Below are positions 37,989-48,456 of a stretch of DNA of 64,000 bases, in pieces. A program made the translations under genes and the position numbers. Under the pieces are notes generated by a model. It saw only the letters and a program-made list of their open reading frames with translations. It was not told the DNA's origin and searched no databases. The stretch comes from Hypericum androsaemum (Eukaryota; Streptophyta; Magnoliopsida; Malpighiales; Hypericaceae): contig OZ023184.1 of assembly GCA_963995505.1 (NCBI GenBank), positions 2,666,001 to 2,730,000 on the forward strand. Reading direction: 5' to 3'. Within the stretch, counting starts at the first letter, position 1. Each line of letters begins with the position of its first letter.

Positions 37989-38688
37989 GCCATGGTTCCT
38001 CTTGCAAGGAAATGGAAGGAGCTTCTTGTTTCTTCGCAATGTAAACGGAAGGCGATGATCTCGTTCATTTTGGACATGTATTAGGTACCCTTTTAATCTG
38101 CTAGTGGAAACTTTGTCGACGCTCGTACCTGATGAACACCGTAGCATTACTCGCGAAGGGGCGCATGGAATCCTAAAGTATCGGTTTCAAAACAAGAGGG
38201 ACGAAAATAGTCATTTTAGCAAATTAGGAGACCTGAGAGTAATTTACCCAATAATTAAAGATAATGAGCATATATAGACCAGACGTAACCTTGAGAGCGT
38301 TTTTTAAGAATAGTTGTCTGAGAATTTTTTTTAAGTAGTTGTGTTAAAATTCGGGAGACGGGAGGACAGTTTTGTTTTCCGACTCAAACTCTGGATTAAT
38401 CAGTCACCAATGTCTGGATTTCAGGTAGCTTTGACAGAGATCTTCCGGTATATGAAAGGAAACCCTTCGTTATTTTCCACTCAGTTTTAATGGTATTGGT
38501 ATCAGTAACACTTAAATGACAAAATCTAAGGTGAGCAGAGAAATTCAAACCAAGTTCGTAGAACATTAACAACGAAGTAGGGCACAGCAACCCACAAAAC
38601 AGAAACCAACGTCAAAGATAAAGAAACTAAACATGAATGAAACCGAAAACTAGATTTGATAGGAGGCAGAACGATCACCAGGGAGTCG
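37989..38688. other. Convergent 3' regions of the lumen-protein and SAUR genes
   Basis: No gene is seen. It holds the two 3' untranslated regions and, at about 38190-38249, a single Mutator-type terminus listed separately. Confidence 0.4.
38190..38249. mobile_element. Orphan Mutator-like terminus
   Basis: Read on the minus strand, the block starts GGGTAAATTACTCTCAGGT, the same terminal signature as the elements at 10.7 and 47.1 kb. I find no partner end nearby, so this is a remnant or one edge of a decayed copy. Confidence 0.5.
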
Positions 38689-39009
38689 TCACAGCCTCCT
38701 AATCCCGTCGAAGCTTTGCAGCTCGTCGGGACGACAAGGTATCTCAAGAGCTCCTTCATGAGAAAAGCCAAATTCTTCCTCAGCTTGCTTCAACAACCTT
38801 AAAAACTGAGGATTGTTGAGGCAACCCAACTGGACGATGAACCTCCTCGGTTCCCAGTCCCAACCCTGTGTTGCAATAACAACAAAGTGGCCCTCCCTGG
38901 CCCCTTTAGACAAGAAGAGGCTTGCCTGCACCTTGCTCAGCATAGACCGTATCATCCCGACTCCGCCCTTAGTGACATCTTCAAGATGTTTGACCCTTGA
39001 TATGATCAT
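38689..39009 (-). CDS. SAUR family auxin-responsive protein
   Basis: Second SAUR gene, intronless, 106 residues from the ATG at 39009 (MIISRVKHLEDVTKGG). The SAUR domain includes KGAREGHFVVIATQGWDWEP, RRFIVQLGCLNNPQFLRLL and EEEFGFSHEGALEIPCRPDEL. Role as for the family: early auxin-responsive regulator of cell expansion. The insertion GWDWEP in the first strand pair is slightly longer than in the SAUR at 29.3 kb. A gcaggt-repeat (about 39098-39116) lies in the upstream region. The frame is intact. Confidence 0.92.
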   Translation of the reverse strand: MIISRVKHLEDVTKGGVGMIRSMLSKVQASLFLSKGAREGHFVVIATQGWDWEPRRFIVQLGCLNNPQFLRLLKQAEEEFGFSHEGALEIPCRPDELQSFDGIRRL

Positions 39010-40076
39010 GGTGATTACCAACAGTTTGCAAATGACAAGTAGGACAATAAGGAGGAAGTAAGATGATGATTTAATAGAACGTGCATGGCGTGGTGCAGGT
39101 GCAGGTGCAGGTGAAGACCAGAATAGCTACGGTGGGTAGTGGGTCCTTCCCATGTGGAGCTTCATGAGTTCTCACTAAAAGTGCTTCCTCTTTTATGGGT
39201 TGCATTTACTCATCTCGGTTTCCGCCGGTTTAGCCAGCTGCAGATGAACAAACACACAGATGCAAGGACAGAACACACGTACTCTGATTAAAGTTGTACC
39301 AGCCATTACTACATGTACCCAGTGCCAGCCAAATTTTAACAGAGCCATTCATTAGCTGACCGCTGTAAAAAATGGAAGATTTGATCAGCCAATTGGAATA
39401 TCTTAAGCACAAACACTACGCGAAATTAATCGGCGTGAACTTGGACTAGATTTACTAATGTTTCACAGCTTAGAGGGTAACAAGCAACTGCAGAAGAGAT
39501 AAGACCATGAACACAAACCCAGCAAATGAATCAGCGGACCTAATATGTGAAAAACAATTTGAACAAGGAAACTGCATCTACAACTGCATCTAACCTCACA
39601 TTTCTAAAACTTGTGCTTTATCTGTAAGAAAATAGTTCAGCACACAAACGAGTTAAAAACTTCAACGTGTGCCTCACATGGGAGGAATCTATAATACAAT
39701 ATGCAGGTTTCAACATGAAATATAGTGAGTACACCCAACCGAGCAGTTAGTACATCCAAAAAGAACTACCAAATTCAGACCTCAGCATGTGGCTCTAGCA
39801 TCCTGTCCCTGACATGATCAAGTGATGCAATTGTCCCGCAACGATCGATGCATTAATGAAGTCATAATTGCTGCTGGATACCAGATGTTGACAATAAGTG
39901 AAATAGGAGGGATAGAAGAGGAGCATGATCTATTATGCAAATTTCATTGAACGCTGGCGTTGCTTTTCTACCTTCTCGTTCTGTTCTAGCCTCTAGGTTC
40001 ATGTGCATATTAGAACATACATTTCAATCTTGAATCCCTAGCCAATCTAGGAAAAGAAACTATTGGCTAGATGCCT
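39010..40076. other. Intergenic DNA between the SAUR gene and the SAUR pseudogene
   Basis: The left part is the promoter of the minus-strand SAUR at 38.7 kb. No other gene or repeat is recognised. Confidence 0.4.
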
Positions 40077-40446
40077 CTACATGGACCCTTCACCATCTTC
40101 AAGAACCCTCAGAAGCTCATCAGACCTACATGGATACTGTGAGCACCCCAACCTGCTTGAAACCATATTCCTCCTCTGCAAGCTCTAATAGGCTCATAAA
40201 CCCTGGGTTAGCTAAATAGTTCAATTCAATAACAAATCTCTTAGGTCGGCCATCATCCATGGCACATACAACAAAATGGCCCTCCTTCACATCGGCAGGG
40301 AGCTGCTCCAACCTAAGCTCCAGGTCTTCATTACCATCGGAAGCTCCATCAGAAGTAGGGCTCAAAAGTCTTGGAAAAGTGAGTTCCTTTGTTATTTAAC
40401 CCAGAATGAGCTTTAGCAACATCCGTCCACCTTTGGTCCAACGCAT
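40077..40446 (-). pseudogene. SAUR pseudogene
   Basis: A recognisable SAUR reading frame runs from an ATG at 40446 to a TAG at 40077, with two breaks. An in-frame TAA ends the frame after 16 codons (at about 40396-40398). Near the C-terminus one extra base (in gtatcca, about 40131) shifts the frame, so the expected PCRSDELLRVLEDGEG is read in the next frame. The body between is well kept (DVKEGHFVVCAMDDGRPKRF, LNYLANPGFMSLLELAEEEY, GVLTV). Good conservation with only two lesions suggests recent loss. A sequencing error could explain the frameshift but not easily the early stop. A shorter protein from an internal start cannot be excluded. Confidence 0.75.
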
Positions 40447-40968
40447 TTTGCACCCTACAGTTTCTTAACCAACCAAGACTTCTCTAGCTGTTTCACAATT
40501 CTCTACTGTTTTTTAGGTATGGTTCACAATTTGCTATCCTCGGTAGGATTCATGTAGGATTTATACAGAGATGATGGTAGATTTAAGAGAAGGGAACTGA
40601 TTGCCAACATGCCAATAAAAGGAAAATAAGACAAGTGCATGTGGATCAACATTAGAGCTAATAGCTTAAACGATGATGTATCACTCTCAAAATGCTTGTT
40701 CAAATGTGTGTGGTTCATTACAGTAAGTCTCCGGCCAATGGAGTGCACAGGTATCCGATGACTCCAGATCTAAGACCCTGATGACAATAGAATTCCCATG
40801 TCTACTTGAAACTATCATATAAGTCAAGTGGATGCACTCCACAGGTGAAATCCAGTGACAAAGCTACACGAGGTGCATTGCCTCAATACATCCCGATTTA
40901 AACAGGACAAAGCTGTCCTAAAAAACTCGAAGACCCAATTCAATATACCAAATCGACGGCAAACGGAA
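40447..40968. other. Intergenic DNA
   Basis: Lies between the pseudogene start and the 3' end of the acylphosphatase gene (both minus strand). It probably contains the acylphosphatase 3' untranslated region; nothing else is recognised. Confidence 0.4.
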
Positions 40969-41892
40969 TCAGACCGTCTGTTTTCGCTCGAAATGGGTCC
41001 CGGGATCATCATCATCAGAAGGGAGAACCTGGAGACCAGTAACCAGGGCATCACGAGGGCCACGTCGGCACCTCTGCTCCATCTCTTGCACCTTGTCGGC
41101 GTCCCCGCTGAAGAGAGCCTCCACTGAGCCATCCCTCCTGTTCCTCACCCAACCTTTCAACCCCAATCGGGTCGCATTCTCCACAGTCCAGTCCCTGTAG
41201 AAAACCCCTTGCACCCTCCCCTTTATCACAACCCTGACCTGCATGCACTTCCCAACAACAAATCAACATTTAGCCGAGCTTCACCATTTCGCCAATTCCT
41301 TTCCAGTTCAATTCTCAAATGGTTCAGAAAAAGAAACGAAATGTAAACCCTCGGATTCAGATTCAACCCTGCCTCTTCTTTCATACATTCGACTTTTCTT
41401 TTTGGAAACCGACTAATCGGATTCGAATTCGAATTCGAATTCGAGCCGAGTAGCACAAGCGCAATTCTCCATCAAACTGCGTTTTTTAAAAACTCAAACT
41501 CGAAACCCTAATTAAAAGCTAAAGAGCCCCTCGCATACAAAGCAGAGCACATAAATAACTTCCTCGGTCATGTAACCGTAGCGTAGCAGATAGCAGATAG
41601 CAGATAGCGGATAGCGGATACGAACACGATTAAAACAGGGACGCACCGTTTTGTTGGACGGGGAAGCGGCCGATGCGTCGGGAGTGGCGCTAGTGGTAGA
41701 GAGAGTGTTGGCCATAGGTTGGAACAGAGGGCGAATCGGGACGACAGAAGTGGGGATGCTTCCAGAACTAGGACGACCGGCGTCTCTTCTGTGGAAGAAG
41801 TAACGGTTCCTCCGCAAGGTTCGGGTCCATTGGTGATGGAAGAAGAATGGAGTGGTTAGGGTCTTCAGTGTTGATGATGGGGTCGGTGGCAT
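40969..41892 (-). CDS. Acylphosphatase with N-terminal extension
   Basis: Hydrolyses acyl-phosphates (EC 3.6.1.7). Two exons, 41892-41647 and 41238-40969, joined across a GT-AG intron, give 171 residues. The acylphosphatase fold fills residues about 83-170 and has both catalytic residues: Arg97 in GRVQGVFYR and Asn115 in GLKGWVRN. The first 60 residues are rich in Arg, Ser and Thr with almost no acids (RRNRYFFHRRDAGRPSSG), like a plastid or mitochondrial presequence. An internal Met60 (MANTLSTTS) would give a 112-residue form without it, about the size of ordinary acylphosphatases. The intron contains a short agatagc-type tandem repeat near 41585-41625. The frame is intact. Confidence 0.9.
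41585..41625. repeat. Short tandem repeat in the acylphosphatase intron
   Basis: Five or six imperfect copies of a 7-base unit (agatagc / ggatagc) in a row inside the intron. A separate run of attcga units lies at about 41421-41445 in the same intron. Confidence 0.75.
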
Positions 41893-42232
41893 TGTATTGA
41901 CGATGCGGTGCGTTTTGAGGGGATTCTTTTTTCTGTTCGCTCTTCTTTGGGTTTTGTGGCTGTTGTAGGGTGGTGGCCGTGGCCCTGACTTTTTGGGCCC
42001 ACTAGTTTATTTTACTTTCTTCTCGAATTTTCTAATTTAATATAAGTAATGCATGCAGGCTTAGATTTTTTTTATTAAAAAAAAGAGTATATTTTTTATA
42101 AATAAATATGCTTTATTAAAGAAAAATTAAAAAATCACACGGAACAAAATAAAAGAATAGAAAAAGAAAAAAAATCTTACTGGAATCTACAATTTCCTAC
42201 CCCTTCCTACGAAGTTCTAATCCACCCATATC
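41893..42232. other. Acylphosphatase promoter and AT-rich DNA
   Basis: The left part is the promoter of the minus-strand acylphosphatase gene. The rest is AT-rich without features up to the hAT element; the last 8 bases are that element's target-site duplication. Confidence 0.4.
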
Positions 42233-43053
42233 TAAGGGTGAGGCCCAGCCCGAAAAAAGCCCGAAACACCGAAAACCCGACCAATCCGAAGCCCAACACA
42301 CCGAAAACTCGACTTGAAAGACGGTCTAATGGGCTAGCGGTCGGTTTGTCAAAAAGTGGGCTCATTTTTTACGTTAACTGTGAGCCCGAAAATCCGAACA
42401 AAATGTAGCGTTTTGGGCCAATATAAATACCTTCCCCAGTCTCCAATTAAACCTAGACCCAACCCAAAGAACTCTGCCACTAATCAAAACCCAACCGAAC
42501 CCCGATTCTCCGTCCTCCTCCCTTCCACGGTACTTCCCCGTCCGACCATCGCTCCCCAGTCGCCGACCGACCACCGCTCCTCCTCCACGGTACTTGCCCG
42601 TTCGTCCATTTCCCTTTCCTCCTCCGGTACTTTCCTCCTCTGGTGCTTTTGGTACTTTCCCGTCCGACCACCACTCCCCAGTCGCCTACCGACCACCGCT
42701 CCTCCTCCACGGTACTTGCCCGTCCGTCCATTTCCCTTTCCACCCTTTCCTCCTCCGGTCCTCCCTTCAACAACTGCCTCCACTAAAATCAGGAAACCCT
42801 AAAAACCAAACACGATACTCCTCCTCCCTTCGCCCTCCACCATCCTCGATCTGGACACGGTACTTCCCCGTCCGTCCTCACCTCTTTCCGTTAATGTATC
42901 ATTCACCATCCTCGTTCCTTCTATATTTTCTGTTTATTAACTTTTCCTTGTTTTTATCTTCTGTCACTGTAGGTTTATCGTCTTACTCGTTCGATTTCTG
43001 GGCACCAGAATCATTGTTTATAGGATGGCCTCGCACAAGTTTGATTTGATTCC

Positions 43054-44520
43054 TGAAAGGAAGGATTTTTACACCCCTCTTGCAATAAAGAGTAAGTAAG
43101 TGATTGTTGTCCACAAGGACTAAGTTCTAGGCCACAAATACGACTGGACCACTAGTTTAGGACTACAAGTAATGGATTTGTCAATTCCGAACACGAGTTG
43201 GTTACTACAACGACTATACTAGAAGATGATTTAAACAATAAAAGAAAGAGTGGGCTTGGCACCAATGACACCTAGATAACCAAATGGCATATGAGATTTA
43301 TTAAGTTCGTGTTATGGTCTGGGTGTTTCTAAAGCAACTAATCAACGCTCCCACCATTAATTAGTCTAAATCGATCATTAATTAAACTTAGTTGAACTAA
43401 TTGTACTCTCGCGACTAATTAGCCACCTGATCTAACTAATTACCAATTATAACCATCACCCTTTGGACAACTAACCACCTAATGAGATTCCTCATCAAAA
43501 GGTAACTAATTAACTAGTTAAATAATCTATTAATCCTAACCTCTCCTGGTGATTAGTATTAATTACGTTCATAATCAAGGTGATCAAGCAAGATTAAGTA
43601 TTAAACTCATTAACTAGTTCACAAACCTTAGCATTTTAACCCCACTAAACCATAGGCTAAATAGATGCCATCAAGGCACCAAACCCACTAATCAACTACA
43701 CAACTAAATACGTCCATTAAATAAAGCAAGTAAACCATGAACATAAAAGAGAGGGTTAAAGAAAGCTCAAGATGATCTTCAAAGCTTCCAAAAGTTCTCC
43801 TTCAAGTTCTCTACAAGCTCCAACAATGGTGAGCCAAGTTCTCTTCCAAAGAGAAAAGTGAGTGGAGTGGGTGAGTGAGTTTAGGAAAATATCTAAGTTC
43901 TAAGAGTTGGCTTCCAAGGAAAGCCAACGAGGCTATTTATACAAAAATTTCTAACTCAAACTAACTAAACTATTCCTAAAGTTCCAGCCAAGTAAAGTCA
44001 TGGACAATCACGAAATGGGCCCAAAATGGTTCATGAATTCCGGCCCATCTCGGCTAAGCAAGTTCTCAGATTTGAAGCTTGATTTTGGATGCATTTTTTA
44101 CCCTTTTAGACTCCGAATTTGAAGAATACCATCACAAACAAAGTTGTAGCCACGGATATTTTCTTTCCATAACCGCCTCACTCGTCTCTATCGGACTTTG
44201 TATGCGAAAGTTATCTTTATTTGAGTTACTAGAGGTTAGTCTGCCCAATGTCGTCGAGGTCCCGATCGTGCACCATTCTTCACGGTTGATCCAATCATCT
44301 TTGACACGATCCAAGGTGCACCAATATTCTCCTCGCATCTCCACAAAGTCTCCTAGCAATAAACACGAACAAAATGTAATGAAAATCACAAGAACTACAC
44401 TAAAACATTCAAAGCAAGAAATATGACATTACATCAATACATAACAAACAAAAATACTAGAAACATCAGAAAACTAACACTAAAACATACATAGATGATA
44501 GAGTATTTCCACACTCATCA
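43054..44520 (-). mobile_element. Solo LTR (Gypsy/Copia class undecided) nested in the hAT relic
   Basis: Read on the minus strand it starts TGATGAGTGTGGAAATACTC, almost the same as the LTR at 59.4-61.0 kb (TGACGAGTGTGTAAACACTC). A TATA-like TATAAATA reads on the minus strand near 43935. The right edge is clear. The left edge is placed at TGAAAGG (43054) because attcc / atttc then form a near-match 5-bp target duplication. There is no internal coding domain, so it is a solo LTR left after recombination. Confidence 0.65.
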
Positions 44521-44663
44521 ATTTCAGGGTTGTTATTTTTTGGGGGGTGTTCGATTTTTATTTACTTGTTGTTTGATTTGATTGTTCCTTGTTGTTCCGT
44601 TAATGTATCGAAGTTCCTTCATACTGTGATTACTTGTTTGATTCTGTCGAATTTTCCCCATAG

Positions 44664-46225
44664 GACAACATTAGCTAAGGATTGTATGAAGTTGTATGAA
44701 GATAAAAAGGAAAAATTGAAAAGATTGATGAGAAATCAGAGGTTGTGCTTCACCACGGATACATGGACATCAATTCAGAATCTGAATTATATGTGTTTGA
44801 CGGGTCATTGGATTGATAATGATTGGGTTTATCAGAAAAGGGTGATTAACTTTTGTCTAATTGCGGATCACAATGGTAAAATAATTGGAGATGCTATTGA
44901 GTCGTGCTTGATTGATTAGGGTATTGAAAAGATTTTTACTATTACGGTTGATAATGTTAGCTCAAATGATGCGGCAATTTGCACATTGAAGTCATCCACT
45001 GGTTATAAGCTGAAAAATATCATATTAAACCATGACTTTTTGCACATGAGATGTTGTGCACATATTGTCAATTTGATTGTTCAAAGTAGATTGAAGAGCT
45101 AAATGAGTCGGTTGTAAAGATTCGAAGAGCTGTGAAGTATGTCAAGTCATCTCCGGCTAGAGAAAAGTTTTTCAATGCATGTGTGAAGGCTGTAGCCATT
45201 GAGAGCAAGAGAGGGTTGAGTTTGGATGTGGAAACGAGGTAGAATTCAACATATCTAATGTTGGAGGCTGCCGAGAAGTATGAGCGTGCATTTAGTCGCT
45301 TAGAGATAGATGATGGAAAGTTTGTTGCCTACTTCTATTCCAGAGATATTGAGGATGATGATGAGGTCGAGGGTGAGGCCAATGCTGAAAACGTTACTGC
45401 TATGAGAACTTTGCTTGGTAGGCCTCCTAAGAGGGTTGATTGGGAAACTGCAAGGTACTTGATCACATTTTTGAAGATGTTCTATGATGTGACAGTGAAA
45501 TTTTTAGCAAGCACTAAAGTCACAATGAATGAGTTCTTGCATAAAGTTGTAGACATCGAGTCGGCTTTGATGAAGTATGTTTCTTCGAGAAATTCTTTGT
45601 TGGAAAGTATTTGTTCAAAGATGATGGTGAAGTTCACCAAGTATTGGGGAGAATTTAAATCTATTAACGGGTTGCTTTACATTGCAATTGTCTTGGATCC
45701 CCGATACAAGAGCTAGTATGTTAAGTACTCATTTGAACAAATATACAATGGAGAAAAAGCCACAACATGTTCGGACAGTGTTAATGCAATGTTTGCTCGG
45801 TTGTACGAGCAATATCAAGATCGTTCTCGCAAGTCTCCAACTGTTGCTCCCTCTAGCTCAACCCCAGTTGACATTGAAATGGGGATGACAAATTTGAGGA
45901 GGATGATTTGGTTTTGGGCTCATCATCTCGGGATCAGTGGGATAAGCAAATAAGGGTTGATAAGCAAGTTGACAAAAGTACAAATTTGTCTAAGTATTAA
46001 AGTGATCCCGTGGAAGAGAATGTCAACTTTGACTTATTGAGGTGGTAGAAAGTGAACGCATCCAAGTACCCGATCGTTACTGAAATTGCCCGAGATGTGC
46101 TAGCAATTCCCTTATCCACTGTTGCATCGGAATCTACTTTTAGCACGAGTGGACGTGTGCTTGATCCATATCGAAGTTCTTTGAAGCCGAGTACCGTGCA
46201 AGCACTCTTGTGCACTCAAAATTGA
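44664..46225 (+). pseudogene. Degenerate hAT transposase (RICESLEEPER/DAYSLEEPER-like)
   Basis: After an intron-type acceptor (ccccatag) the frame reads RTTLAKDCMKLYEDKK, then LCFTTDTWTSIQNLNYMCLT, the RNase-H-like catalytic region of plant hAT transposases. Later come FTITVDNVSSNDAAI, HMRCCAHIVNLIV, VDWETARYLITFLKMFYDVT and, at about 46055-46215, the C-terminal dimerisation block YPIVTEIARDVLAIPLSTVA followed by SESTFSTSGRVLDPYRSSL. There are at least five in-frame stops (about 44917, 45240, 45714, 46045 and 46223) and one frameshift near 45095, so it cannot make transposase. Four of the stops stand where the family has Trp. Confidence 0.88.
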
Positions 46226-47086
46226 TTGAGGAGTAAGATTCCGAAGAGCTTGGGTGAAATGGAAGACCCATTAGGAGACAACAATGTCATTGGAGGTTAG
46301 CCTAATCTACATATTTGTTTCTGATTTGATTGGCTGGATAAAAATTAACTTTTTTCTTGTTCATTTTGTGCAGAACTTGTTGGAGATCCAAAGTGATGAT
46401 CTACTGCCAGTAAACTTGAAGCTTGATGTTGCTTGGAATGATGGATTCCGAATGTTGCATTTTGTTGAAGCTTGCTTTGGTCGATTGTGTTGATGGATTT
46501 TGTTGAAGCTTGCTGTGCGCGATTATGTTGATGGATTTTGTTGAAGCATTTTGTTGTTCTCTTTTGTTGGATTTATGAATTTGAAAGTTAGGTGTAAAAC
46601 ATGTTGAATTTGATGGAGTTAGGGTTTAAATCTGGCGCCAATACCTACTGTTTATTTGATTTTTTATTACAGTTTGGATCAATGGGCCTTGGGCTCAAAC
46701 CCGGCCCGCAAGCCCGCAAGCCTGAGTGGTGAGGGCTTAACCCGACACACCGTCGGCCATCATTCAACAAAAAAAGCTCCTTCGGGCTCGAGCCCCATTT
46801 TGGGCCTAAACCTATGAGCTCGACATATTCTCAACCCTACCCATATCCATATAACCCTTTATCTGTGAGCTCCCAACTTCCCTTTCGAGAGATAAACTCA
46901 TCCTGTATTAACGCACGAGGTTGCAGTCAAGGAAAAAAAATAGTCTATTTTAGTTCACCAAGTCGCGTTGAACTATTGTTAGTTTTTCTAGCTAGTGTAT
47001 TCATAAAAAAGGTCTATGTAAGTGACACATCATCTTTTTCTCTCTCATGTTGACACTTTTCGTGATAAAGACTTTAAAAAATAAAA

Positions 47087-47381
47087 GGGTAAATTGCTCT
47101 CAGGTCCCTGATCTATAGAAAAATTACTTATAGGGTCCCTGCTTTATTAAAAATTATTTAGCCATCCATGTTTATGTAAAAATGTTGGTCTCAGGTCCCT
47201 AAAGCCATAATCGGATAAAATCTTTTAGGTGCCTCTTCGCCAGAGAAAATCTCCGATTTCGGCCTTAGGGACTTGAGACCAACATTTTTACATAAAGCAG
47301 GGACGGCTAAATAATTTTCAATAAAGCAGGGACCCTAGAGGTAATTTTTTTATAGACCAGGGACCTGAGGGTAATTTATCC
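47087..47381. mobile_element. Mutator-like MITE
   Basis: A 295-bp element with long inverted ends (GGGTAAATTGCTCTCAGGTC / GGATAAATTACCCTCAGGTC) and a perfect 9-bp target-site duplication aaaataaaa (47078-47086 and 47382-47390). The arms account for almost the whole element, so it can fold into a hairpin. It shares its termini with the nested elements at 10.4-12.7 kb and is the best-preserved reference copy of that family here. Confidence 0.92.
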
Positions 47382-47633
47382 AAAATAAAATTATAAAACT
47401 CCTAATTTGAAATCTTATAATTATATTTGGACTTTTAAAATTTTTAGTGTTTAATTTAGGAGTTTTTAGAATAGGAAAGTTTGAAATCTACGCAAGTGCT
47501 AATAGAAGGAAAAAAATGATGTTTTGCTGACGTGGATTGTTATGCAAATATTAATTGAAAAAAAAATTAATCAAATACAAATGTGTAAATTTGGGAAAAT
47601 AATTATCGTTTATATAGACAAAAGACCTAGACT

Positions 47634-48448
47634 CATAGTTTTAAAAAACACGGTCCGACCGGTGGTTCGACTAGTCGGACCACGAATCGGTAGTCATAGC
47701 GGGTCTTTTTGGCCTTTGAGACGGGTGCCGTATTAACCGCTCAAGATCCGGTCGAACCGGGCGATTTATACCCTCGTCTCGACCGGTTAGGAGCGGTTCG
47801 TACGGGAACTTTAAAAAAAGGGGGAAAAGTGTCCAGAAACCAAAATTTCCCCAAAAACTAAGAAAACCAGCAACAATCTCAAGAAACTCTCGAGAGCTTC
47901 GACCCCTTGCCACAAACTCGAGACCTTGTTCACAATGAACACTCGGGAATCGGGATCCCGTCGTGGTGGTGGCAAGATCAACGCTCCCCCTCTTCTCCTA
48001 CCTATGAGCGAGGACGATGGATTGTCAATACTGGGTATGGATTTTTTTCTTAGATCTGAAAGAAGATGAACCTGGGTCTTTTTTCGTTAGGTTGGAAAGA
48101 ACAAGAGACGTGAGGTACAGTGGAAGATGAAAGACGTGGGTTTTTGTCAGGTTGGAAAGAAGGAGAAGAGATAGGTTGGAGGTGGACTTTTACGTATCCC
48201 AAAGTAGTGGGTGGAATTACTCTATTTTTTTTATCTTGCTATATTTTCCTTTTTGGTGCCACGTAGTTGGGTTTTTATTAGGGGAGGGTAGGCTTTCAGG
48301 GGAGCTAATCACCTAAATATTGAAAAAATCATATACTGGAACTTTTTAAAAATGTTTGGTCCGATCGGTGGTTCACCCGGTCGGACCAGTCGATCCGGAG
48401 AACGGGAGAAATCCATGGTCAACCTCTGGGTCGTTTTTTAAAACCATG
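47634..48448. mobile_element. hAT-type non-autonomous element
   Basis: An 815-bp element with inverted ends CATAGTTTTAAAAAAC / CATGGTTTTAAAAAAC and a perfect 8-bp target-site duplication cctagact (47626-47633 and 48449-48456). Subterminal blocks are rich in ggtccgaccgg motifs in both orientations. The centre has an open frame starting MNTRESGSRRGGGK (47935, plus) that ends within 45 codons; no transposase domain is seen. Confidence 0.88.
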
Positions 48449-48456
48449 CCTAGACT

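Larger units (their letters stand above)
42233..46839 (+). mobile_element. Large hAT transposon relic (once autonomous type)
   Basis: Bounded by a perfect 8-bp target-site duplication, cccatatc (42225-42232 and 46840-46847). The ends are short inverted termini (TAAGGGTGAG and TAGGGTTGAG), the expected hAT form. Subterminal DNA on both sides is rich in agcccg-type motifs, possible transposase-binding repeats. Inside are a proline-rich GC-rich stretch with ~70-bp direct repeats (42551-42619 and about 42672-42740), a nested solo LTR (43054-44520), and a broken hAT transposase (44664-46225). Without the nested LTR the element is about 3.1 kb, close to typical plant hAT length. Confidence 0.88.

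Noticed and set aside
42356..43049. Overlapping proline-rich frames on both strands
   Set aside because: Low-complexity GC-rich DNA with internal direct repeats inside the hAT element; all frames look alike and none has a domain.
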